Source of the DNA: Nitrososphaerales archaeon TH526
GTDB taxonomy: Archaea > Thermoproteota > Nitrososphaeria > Nitrososphaerales > Nitrososphaeraceae
DNA: 11,714 bases
NCBI GenBank assembly: GCA_014523665.1
Contig: JAATVR010000160.1
Coordinates: 1-11,714 of the forward strand
Reading direction: 5' to 3'
Positions 1 through 4,861 of the stretch are shown here, piece after piece (position 1 is the first letter of the stretch; the number at the start of each line of letters is the position of its first letter). The position numbers and the translations under genes were made by a program. The notes under the pieces are model-generated. The model was not told the origin of the DNA and made no database searches. It saw only the letters and a list, made by a program, of their open reading frames with translations.

Positions 1-21
1 AGACAATGATTGGTACGAGAC

Positions 22-35
22 GGTATATATATACC
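22..35 (+). promoter_or_regulatory. TATA-box promoter of first PII gene (palindromic)
   Basis: GGTATATATATACC is a perfect 14-base palindrome rich in TA steps. It is centred about 38 bases before the TTG at 67. An archaeal TATA box usually sits about 25-27 bases before the transcription start, so transcription would begin near 53-56 and give a leader of about 12 bases. This placement argues against the longer reading frame that opens with TTG at 10, because that start would lie upstream of the promoter. The symmetry could also serve a regulator. Confidence 0.6.
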
Positions 36-66
36 ACCTAGAATTACATATGGGCGAATACCTTCG

Positions 67-417
67 TTGAAAATGCTTCAAGCCATCATTAGAGCAGAGA
101 GGATGCCCGTGGTTAAGGAGCAATTGCGCAATATCGGGATTGGGGGTATGACCGTATCTTCAGTCTCGGGATGGAGCAGACAAAGAGAACTACATCTACA
201 GTGGCGTGGACAGCCAGTGTCATATGATCTTGTCCCCAGGACTAAGTTCGAAATCGCAGTTCCAGACGATCGAGTGGAATTAGTAATCAGGACCATTGTA
301 AAACATGCCAGAAGCGGAGAGAGTGGAGAGCAAGGAGACGGTATTATATTTCTTTCAAGTATCGAGCAAGCCATTAATATCGCTACCCTCGAAGAAGGAG
401 ACAGAAGCTTGACCTAG
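67..417 (+). CDS. PII-family nitrogen regulatory protein (GlnB/GlnK-like), divergent
   Basis: A 116-residue PII-fold signalling protein. PII trimers normally bind ATP/ADP and 2-oxoglutarate and control ammonium transporters or nitrogen enzymes. I choose the TTG at 67 (MKMLQAIIRAERM) because it gives canonical family numbering: R38-Q39 and P57 fall exactly where they do in E. coli GlnB. A longer frame opens with TTG at 10 but precedes the TATA box. Visible features are the N-terminal beta strand, G26-G27-M-T29, a T-loop with Q39 and R47-G48, and a B-loop ending G-D-G. Departures from the family are Y51 (uridylylation site) to V, G41 to E, K58 to R, a three-residue B-loop insertion, K90 to I, and R101/R103 to N/A. 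K90, R101 and R103 normally contact nucleotide phosphates, so ATP binding is probably altered. The family call is firm; the partner is unknown. Another PII gene follows 72 bases downstream. Confidence 0.88.
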   Translation: MKMLQAIIRAERMPVVKEQLRNIGIGGMTVSSVSGWSRQRELHLQWRGQPVSYDLVPRTKFEIAVPDDRVELVIRTIVKHARSGESGEQGDGIIFLSSIEQAINIATLEEGDRSLT

Positions 418-452
418 TGTAGGTAGAAGCAGCATCAATCTTAGCGCCAAGA

Positions 453-465
453 AATATTATATAAG
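453..465 (+). promoter_or_regulatory. TATA-box promoter of second PII gene
   Basis: AATATTATATAAG lies about 31 bases (centre) before the TTG at 490, which fits a leaderless or very short-leader transcript. The second PII gene therefore probably has its own promoter as well as any read-through from the first. Confidence 0.6.
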
Positions 466-489
466 AAATAGGCATACTCCAAAGGGAAA

Positions 490-834
490 TTGAAACGAAT
501 CGATCTAATTGTTCCGTATGAACGCTTGCGCGATTTGAACGATCTGATGTACGAGCACGATGTTGGAGGACTAACCTTCTATGATATCAAGGGCCGCGGT
601 CGCTCAAGGCAAGAGCCTGTCGCTGTGGGAAGAGGTGTAATGCGGTACGTCCCTGAATTTGGCTCACGAATGAAAGTCGAGGTCCTTGTCAGTAACGACA
701 AGGTCAAGCCGTTGATAAATGATATCTTTGCAAAAATAAGTACTGGCGCTGTCTCAGACGGGAAGATATTTGTCTACGATGTCTCAGAGGCATATGATAT
801 TGGCTCAAAAGAGTCAAGTGACAGCGCCATCTAA
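490..834 (+). CDS. PII-family nitrogen regulatory protein, second paralogue
   Basis: A 114-residue PII-family protein starting at TTG with MKRIDLIVPYERL, the usual first beta strand. Helix 1 and G26-G27-L-T29 match the family. The T-loop runs KGRGRSRQEPVAVGRG and is about two residues longer than in GlnB. It has no Tyr at the uridylylation position and has Ser at position 39, with a Gln two residues later. The B-loop TGAVSDGKIFV keeps the phosphate-contacting Lys (K90 equivalent), unlike the preceding paralogue. The C-terminal strand reads AYDIGSKE where classical PII has two arginines (R101/R103 become D and G). This T-loop type suggests a separate PII subfamily, and the ligand cannot be read from sequence. 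It has its own TATA box and lies 72 bases after the first PII gene, so the pair is probably a divergent duplication rather than one strict operon. Confidence 0.88.
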   Translation: MKRIDLIVPYERLRDLNDLMYEHDVGGLTFYDIKGRGRSRQEPVAVGRGVMRYVPEFGSRMKVEVLVSNDKVKPLINDIFAKISTGAVSDGKIFVYDVSEAYDIGSKESSDSAI

Positions 835-846
835 CATGAGATTGAG

Positions 847-860
847 TGTTTGAACAAACA
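847..860. repeat. Inverted repeat TGTTTG-AA-CAAACA
   Basis: Two perfect 6-base arms around a 2-base centre, 94 bases upstream of the ATG at 954. The size and spacing are operator-like (a dimeric helix-turn-helix regulator would fit), but no binding protein is identifiable from the window. Confidence 0.5.
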
Positions 861-863
861 GAG

Positions 864-884
864 ATTGGCGTAAATAAAGCCAAT
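864..884. repeat. Inverted repeat ATTGGC-N9-GCCAAT
   Basis: Perfect 6-base arms separated by 9 bases, starting 4 bases after the preceding dyad and ending 5 bases before a TTTATTTA stretch that could be a TATA box. It may be an operator or a weak RNA hairpin after the second PII gene. No U-rich tract follows closely, so a simple terminator is less likely. Confidence 0.45.
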
Positions 885-888
885 TCGT

Positions 889-897
889 TTATTTAGA
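889..897 (+). promoter_or_regulatory. Possible TATA box for the 954-1340 gene
   Basis: GTTTATTTA would place a transcription start near 918-922, giving a leader of roughly 30 bases to the ATG at 954, or a short one to the GTG at 933. It lies directly downstream of two inverted repeats, so access could be regulated. The match to an archaeal TATA box is moderate. Confidence 0.35.
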
Positions 898-953
898 ACA
901 TGAATCGAACATGACTTACTTGAAATATCTGCGTGATAGAATTCCTGACAACC

Positions 954-1340
954 ATGACGAATTATAGTTCACTTGAAGAGGTACTCCTCCTTCCAACTCG
1001 TAAACTTGTAGTAACTTCAACTGACATAGACTTGAGCAAATCTGACGACTGCATAGTTTTTGTACTATTGGTAGAAGAATCTTTTGGGTCTGCGGGTGGA
1101 CGTGCAGGTGGCTCTGGGAGTAGGAAAATAGGTAGAATCCTTGGCTTTAAGATTCACCAGTCGAAAATGGATTTGATAATTGATAGCCGTGAAATCGAAA
1201 TCATAGATCGCTTTGATGTTCCCTATAGTGCAGTTGCTTTGGATATAATCCTCTCGACTGGACAGGGATCAGTAGTTCAAGGTATAGTAGATCCCGTCTT
1301 AATAGAGGAGTACATGCGAATTGTTAATACGGTTGTTTGA
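954..1340 (+). CDS. Hypothetical protein with glycine-rich loop
   Basis: A 128-residue protein I do not recognise. The ATG at 954 is preferred; an in-frame GTG at 933 would add seven residues and cannot be excluded. The sequence reads as alternating beta strands and short helices: a hydrophobic strand (DCIVFVLLVEESF), then a flexible glycine-rich segment (GSAGGRAGGSGSRKIG), further strands (MDLIIDSREIEIIDRF), and a C-terminal helix (PVLIEEYMRIV). There is no signal peptide, membrane segment or cysteine cluster. The glycine-rich loop could bind a ligand, but it is not a recognisable Walker A motif. The next gene starts 22 bases after the stop, so the two are probably co-transcribed. Two inverted repeats precede it. 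Compared with its neighbours nothing indicates transfer. Confidence 0.65.
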   Translation: MTNYSSLEEVLLLPTRKLVVTSTDIDLSKSDDCIVFVLLVEESFGSAGGRAGGSGSRKIGRILGFKIHQSKMDLIIDSREIEIIDRFDVPYSAVALDIILSTGQGSVVQGIVDPVLIEEYMRIVNTVV

Positions 1341-1362
1341 ATCAATTTCTTAATCTTATACA

Positions 1363-1734
1363 ATGTCCGAATCTAATCATGAAGAGACACTTGAAAATGT
1401 CGCTACGGCTATTGAAGATCTTTTAAGAATGGGAATAATCAAATTCGATGATTCAAGTGTTGTCGAGCGTGAAAAAGTAATCTTGACCGCCAAGTTCTCA
1501 TTCATCCTCTCTAAGCTAATGACAGACCCGAATGCTATGAAAGAGGATCAACAGGCCATTTTCAAGGCTCTCTACTTCGCATTTCTCATCTATCTTGACG
1601 AAGAGCTGAAACTCCCACGGAGATTAGCGATAGCATTAGGGAACGACATCGAAAAATTCCAAGACGCATCAGAATTGTCTAAATCTATAAGAAGGTATGT
1701 CATGGTCTTGTATAATATTCTGCGAGAGACTTGA
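1363..1734 (+). CDS. Hypothetical all-helical protein
   Basis: A 123-residue protein of unrecognised family. It starts at ATG, 22 bases after the previous stop and without a Shine-Dalgarno sequence. It appears entirely alpha-helical: an acidic N-terminus, an amphipathic helix (ENVATAIEDLLRMGII), a long helix (REKVILTAKFSFILSKLM), a hydrophobic helix (IFKALYFAFLIYLDEE), and a basic C-terminal helix (SIRRYVMVLYNILRET). The hydrophobic stretch is interrupted by charges and looks like a buried core helix rather than a membrane span. There is no cysteine and no evident catalytic motif. The position suggests an operon with the preceding unknown gene. The AT-rich bases TTAATCTTATA just before the start are too close to be its TATA box unless a different start is used. 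Confidence 0.65.
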   Translation: MSESNHEETLENVATAIEDLLRMGIIKFDDSSVVEREKVILTAKFSFILSKLMTDPNAMKEDQQAIFKALYFAFLIYLDEELKLPRRLAIALGNDIEKFQDASELSKSIRRYVMVLYNILRET

Positions 1735-1790
1735 CTTCAGAGCTTGATTAAGGAGAGAATAAATGTGCCTTTAGAGGGGGGATAAAGTAC

Positions 1791-1815
1791 AGAAAACTAA
1801 TTGTACAAGTTTTCT
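1791..1815. repeat. Inverted repeat AGAAAACT-N9-AGTTTTCT
   Basis: Perfect 8-base arms with a 9-base loop, 57 bases after the stop at 1734 and 16 bases upstream of a good TATA box. As RNA it would form a stem with a T-rich 3' arm followed by TGATTTT, so it could end the upstream transcript. As DNA it sits where an archaeal activator or repressor often binds. The arm/loop geometry resembles the 864-884 repeat, but the sequence differs. Confidence 0.55.
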
Positions 1816-1831
1816 TGATTTTACGTAATGG

Positions 1832-1841
1832 TTTTTATAAA
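1832..1841 (+). promoter_or_regulatory. TATA-box promoter of the 1865-2290 gene
   Basis: TTTTTATAAA is centred about 28 bases before the ATG at 1865, which predicts a leaderless transcript beginning at or within a few bases of the start codon. An 8-base inverted repeat lies 16 bases upstream. Confidence 0.65.
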
Positions 1842-1864
1842 GTGGAGAAGAAAACGAGTCTAAA

Positions 1865-2290
1865 ATGTCCATAGTGCGTGAATCAGGCGAAATTTCGACA
1901 CGTGATAACGAAAATGACCTACCGTCATATGGTGCGCTTGACTACTTTCAAATGCACTTCATAGTAATGGGTAGTGTAAGTAACCCCTCAGATTTGATTG
2001 CTAAATGCAAGGCTAGCACAAGCGGTCATTTCTCTAAGAAGCATGTGGTCAGAATTAATTGGGAAGGTGGAAAGATTGCTGAGATAGTGAGTAATGACCA
2101 GCAATTAGATAGCTTTCTTCGAAATATAATGCTTGAGGAAGGAGAAATTTATATCGACCCGCTCGAAGATCACGTTCGTGTGTATGGAAAATGGAAGCAT
2201 CAACAAGAGTTACGTCTGTATGAAGAGCTTGTTCAAACAATGGATCGAATCTGTTATCATGTCAAAGAATTTGTGAACAAACAAGAGTAG
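1865..2290 (+). CDS. Hypothetical protein, alpha/beta
   Basis: A 141-residue protein I cannot assign to a family. The start is supported by a TATA box at the leaderless distance. The first 25 residues are polar and probably flexible. Residues 28-95 alternate predicted strands and helices (MHFIVMGSVS, HVVRINWEGGKIAEIV, LDSFLRNIMLEEGEIYID). Residues 105-140 form a long charged amphipathic helix (KHQQELRLYEELVQTMDRI) that could dimerise. The two Cys are isolated, so no metal site is apparent, and there is no signal or membrane segment. It is monocistronic, between a hairpin-containing promoter region and a gene-poor stretch. It may be a lineage-specific regulatory or binding protein, but the sequence does not settle this. 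Confidence 0.65.
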   Translation: MSIVRESGEISTRDNENDLPSYGALDYFQMHFIVMGSVSNPSDLIAKCKASTSGHFSKKHVVRINWEGGKIAEIVSNDQQLDSFLRNIMLEEGEIYIDPLEDHVRVYGKWKHQQELRLYEELVQTMDRICYHVKEFVNKQE

Positions 2291-2343
2291 TTTGAATATA
2301 GATTAAGTTGGCCTGAAAAGCTAGACAAAATGGACGTTAATCA

Positions 2344-2355
2344 TTCTTGCAAGAA
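2344..2355. repeat. 12-base perfect palindrome TTCTTGCAAGAA
   Basis: A perfect uninterrupted palindrome about 50 bases after the stop of the 141-residue gene and about 20 bases before another dyad. It could be an operator. The family of any binding protein cannot be read from the window. Confidence 0.45.
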
Positions 2356-2373
2356 CACCACAATGGTAAAATC

Positions 2374-2387
2374 AAATTATGTAATTT
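2374..2387. repeat. AT-rich inverted repeat AAATTA-TG-TAATTT
   Basis: Six-base perfect arms around two bases. It is AT-rich, so chance is more likely than for the neighbouring palindrome. It could also act as a TATA-like element for a transcript starting near 2405. Confidence 0.3.
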
Positions 2388-2608
2388 TCAAATAAACCAG
2401 AAAGTTGGCTCTGAAGTCAGAAAGTATAAACAAACCAAAAAACAACGCTATTGAGCAAAAGATTCTTCTGAAGTACATGTGACCATCTGGATTCGGATTG
2501 CAAGATATTCAACGCCTTTCTTTAAGAGGATTTACGTGGGATATGTAATCATAGCTACGCAGATATTGCCAAAACAACTTTCAAAGCTAACCCGTTGACT
2601 AGAGATGA

Positions 2609-2884
2609 ATGGCCTTATTTCATGAGAATGGAAATGGGTATTGTACTTCCTACCGGACCAAAGCTTTAGAAAAGACAGAGTCATTATTATTGCACCATTT
2701 TGATTTCTGTAAGGTTACAATCAACAATTCTCTCTCTCGCAGTGAACCATCCCTAATGCTACCGTTATACCGTGAAGTAAACATGGAATTGTTAGCATTA
2801 TCACACTATATCAAAGCACTGGATGACATGTTTTTTAGTCAATATTATACTCTAACCAAGAAGGCTTCAGACGGGTTTATTTAG
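2609..2884 (+). CDS. Doubtful small ORF, possibly the 3' remnant of a decayed gene
   Basis: A 91-codon frame beginning ATG directly after an in-frame TGA. The N-terminal part (GNGYCTSYRTKALEKTES) is less protein-like than the C-terminal half, which has a plausible amphipathic helix (YREVNMELLALSHYIKALDD). No motif, signal or membrane segment is recognised, and there is no clear TATA box at the expected distance. A different frame that overlaps its 5' end reads protein-like up to a TAG at 2668-2670, so an ancestral gene broken by frameshifts is possible. If it is a real intact gene it is lineage-specific. I give low confidence. Confidence 0.3.
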   Translation: MALFHENGNGYCTSYRTKALEKTESLLLHHFDFCKVTINNSLSRSEPSLMLPLYREVNMELLALSHYIKALDDMFFSQYYTLTKKASDGFI

Positions 2885-2974
2885 CTTTCTCAGAATTTGC
2901 AGTAAAGTTGCGTAGTAGCCAGGAGTTAAGAATCAATTAACTGATACCTCGCGAAGACCTTAACTCATTTACTT

Positions 2975-3166
2975 TCAGTTGTATGGCTCAAATTGCCTGT
3001 TGTTGACAATTCCATAACCTCGTGTCATTCTGAATAATTCTGTCTTGTAAGCTCTATTGTAGATATGAGTATTTGACGCGTCCTGTTGTAACGGGTCACT
3101 AATCTTTCCAAGATCACTGAAATCCTGAAACTCAAATAGATTCAGTATGGATGCAGGTGGAAGCAT
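2975..3166 (-). CDS. Doubtful minus-strand ORF
   Basis: A 63-codon frame (starting MLPPASILNLFEFQDFSDL). The open frame extends about 19 codons further upstream, to a TAA, without an obvious start. The composition is protein-like (YNRAYKTELFRMTRGYGIV), but no family is recognised and no promoter lies at the proper distance from the ATG. It could be a short lineage-specific gene, a remnant, or chance. Confidence 0.22.
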   Translation of the reverse strand: MLPPASILNLFEFQDFSDLGKISDPLQQDASNTHIYNRAYKTELFRMTRGYGIVNNRQFEPYN

Positions 3167-3267
3167 CGCTGTGCTGTTGTGTTCTGCTAACCTGTAGGCT
3201 TTGTTGCTGTATTGTTATCATATCCCACTTAGAAGATTCTTAAGCGATTCACATTTCTATGATAAAA

Positions 3268-3277
3268 ATCTATAAAT
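3268..3277 (+). promoter_or_regulatory. TATA-box candidate for the dehydrogenase-mtnA operon
   Basis: The AT-rich run AATCTATAAAT around 3267-3277 predicts transcription from about 3298 and a leader of nearly 50 bases to the ATG at 3347. A second AT-rich element (GATATTAATTA, 3325-3335) would fit a near-leaderless start at the in-frame ATG at 3362. Which is used cannot be decided here. Confidence 0.4.
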
Positions 3278-3346
3278 CAATATTACATTTTTGGGAAGAC
3301 TAGGCGTCATATTTGAGGATGATAGATATTAATTACATCTTTCCAT

Positions 3347-4861
3347 ATGTGGAATCACAAGATGGATCGTACCAGATCAGATGTCAGTACTCGTGAAAAT
3401 GCTCGCCCAGCTCGCCCAGCTCGCCCAGCTCGCCCAGCTCGCCCAGCTCGCCCAGCTAAATATCATGAGGAACTAGCCGCAAGAATAAAAAATGGTAATT
3501 TGAAGATAGCAATTTATGGACTTGGGCATGTGGGTGCTCCGCTGGCTGCTACCTGGATAAGGGCCGGTGCCTCAGTTATTGGATTTGATAAATCTGAGAA
3601 GGTCAGAGAATACGCCAGAGAAGGAAGAACCCAAATTCCGGAGCCTCACGTCAATGAGACATTTTCGATAGGACTCGGTGAGAATCGATTTTTGATCTAT
3701 GATGATCCTGTAGCTGCATCGAAGGATTCCTTTTTCAAGATGATTTGTGTACCTGTTATGGCAGAAAATGCGAATGCAAATCTACAAGCTGTCGAAAATG
3801 TCGCGTCAAACATAGCCATGGGCCTGAAGCGTGGTGACGTGGTTGCATTAACACCTAGCGTTCCTCCTGGAACAACTGAGGATTTTGTTTTACCAATCCT
3901 TGAAGAGAAATCGCGATTAGAATGCGAGAAAGATTTTTTTGTAGTATACAACCCAGAGAGGATATACGAGGGTAGGGCTATACACGATATCGAGGATGGA
4001 TACCCAGCAATTGTGGCAGGGGCTGGACCCCAGAGTCTGAATGTTGCTTCAGTGATATACCAGTTAATCTTCAAAAAGGGCGTCATCAAACTTTCATCGC
4101 CAAGAACAGCGGAATTTGAAAAACTAATTGAAGGTGTCTACAGAGACGTGAATATCGCTCTCGCCAACGAACTGGCTATGATTTCTGAGAGAATAGGGGT
4201 AGATTTTTGGGAAGCCAGAAATGCAGCTAATTCCCAGTCATATTGTCATCTTCACAGACCTGGCATAGGCGTAGGAGGGGCATGCATACCGGTGTACCCT
4301 CAATTTGTCCTTGATATTGCGAGTAAGAAGAGTATCGAATCCCCAATCACCAAGTCCGGTCGTCTCGTAAACGATCGAATGCCCTCGTATGCAGTAAACG
4401 AAGCATTGAGTGCTTGTCAAAGGATTCAAACCAAGACAAAGAACCTCAAAGATTATAGAGTCACTCTTCTTGGACTCGCCTTTAGAGGAGGCGTTTCAGA
4501 TACTAGGTTGTCTCCTACGTACAGAGTAATTGAAGAACTCTTTAAGAAAGGTGTAAAAAATATTCAGGTGCACGACCCGTTGGTGCTGCACGACCCTGCC
4601 CTCCTTAACTACCATGGTGTGAGCTTGAACAGTAATTTGGCATTGTCATTGAGAGGCGCCGATCTGATTATAATAGTCGCTGATCATACCGAATATTCTG
4701 ATTTGAATGTCGAGGAAGTCGGAAATGCAATCGTATATGACGGTAGAGGGATAATTGACACTTCAAGACCGTTCGGACCGAATCTCGTCTCAATGGGGAT
4801 TGGCAAAAATATGGCGTCTCAATTGAAAATCCAGAAGCCGAGTATTAGGGATTTTCGATGA
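3347..4861 (+). CDS. wecC: UDP-N-acetyl-D-mannosamine dehydrogenase-like (UDP-sugar 6-dehydrogenase)
   Basis: A 504-residue NAD-dependent nucleotide-sugar dehydrogenase. It oxidises C6 of a UDP-sugar to the uronate, probably UDP-ManNAc to UDP-ManNAcA for surface glycans or glycoproteins; the exact sugar is inferred. Domains: Rossmann NAD site GLGHVGAPLAA at 58-68; SVPPGTT at 171-177; YNPER at 201-205; central helical domain with conserved K259 (EKLIEGVYRDVNIALANEL); nucleophilic Cys313 in GVGGACIPVYP; C-terminal UDP-binding domain with GLAFRGGVSDTR at 376-387. The family's usual FK before the D-T-R motif is FR here. Residues 19-37 are six perfect Ala-Arg-Pro repeats plus Ala, in a tail preceding the enzyme fold, encoded by a 9-base tandem repeat. 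The enzyme core starts near residue 52, so the tail is extra. An ATG at 3362 is an alternative start. The stop overlaps the next ATG by 4 bases, so the two genes are coupled. Confidence 0.9.
   Translation: MWNHKMDRTRSDVSTRENARPARPARPARPARPARPAKYHEELAARIKNGNLKIAIYGLGHVGAPLAATWIRAGASVIGFDKSEKVREYAREGRTQIPEPHVNETFSIGLGENRFLIYDDPVAASKDSFFKMICVPVMAENANANLQAVENVASNIAMGLKRGDVVALTPSVPPGTTEDFVLPILEEKSRLECEKDFFVVYNPERIYEGRAIHDIEDGYPAIVAGAGPQSLNVASVIYQLIFKKGVIKLSSPRTAEFEKLIEGVYRDVNIALANELAMISERIGVDFWEARNAANSQSYCHLHRPGIGVGGACIPVYPQFVLDIASKKSIESPITKSGRLVNDRMPSYAVNEALSACQRIQTKTKNLKDYRVTLLGLAFRGGVSDTRLSPTYRVIEELFKKGVKNIQVHDPLVLHDPALLNYHGVSLNSNLALSLRGADLIIIVADHTEYSDLNVEEVGNAIVYDGRGIIDTSRPFGPNLVSMGIGKNMASQLKIQKPSIRDFR
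3401..3457 (+). repeat. 9-base minisatellite (GCTCGCCCA)6 plus GCT
   Basis: Six exact copies of GCTCGCCCA plus a partial seventh, coding (Ala-Arg-Pro)6-Ala in the N-terminal tail of the dehydrogenase. The unit is 7/9 G+C in an AT-rich gene. The perfect identity, including the third codon positions, points to recent expansion by slippage. Because the unit is a multiple of three, copy-number changes would alter tail length without breaking the frame. Confidence 0.95.

Larger units (their letters stand above)
2291..2608. other. Gene-poor stretch with palindromes and broken reading frames
   Basis: About 320 bases with no convincing gene. It holds two dyads (2344-2355 and 2374-2387). It also holds several short protein-like frames broken by stops: a TTG at 2405 opens 25 codons ending LLKYM and then a stop, and the same frame continues in a protein-like way (LQDIQRLSLRGFTWDM) to another stop. 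A second frame from about 2533 to 2670 reads YADIAKTTFKANPLTRDEW and onward. This could be a decayed gene running into the ORF at 2609, or chance. Confidence 0.35.
2885..3346. other. Long intergenic region before the dehydrogenase operon
   Basis: About 460 bases with no convincing gene. It contains one doubtful minus-strand ORF (2975-3166) and, at the right end, an AT-rich promoter zone for the dehydrogenase. I see no tRNA-like arms, long inverted repeats or insertion-sequence ends. The length leaves room for a non-coding RNA, which I cannot support from sequence alone. Confidence 0.4.

Noticed and set aside
2291..3346. Gene-poor stretch as an insertion-sequence remnant
   Set aside because: No terminal inverted repeats, target duplications or transposase motifs could be found by eye.
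3401..3457. Tandem repeats considered as a CRISPR array
   Set aside because: Units are 9 bases and contiguous with no spacers; they encode Ala-Arg-Pro in frame.
3697..4089. 130-codon minus-strand frame inside the dehydrogenase gene
   Set aside because: It is antisense to a well-supported gene and shows no family motif.
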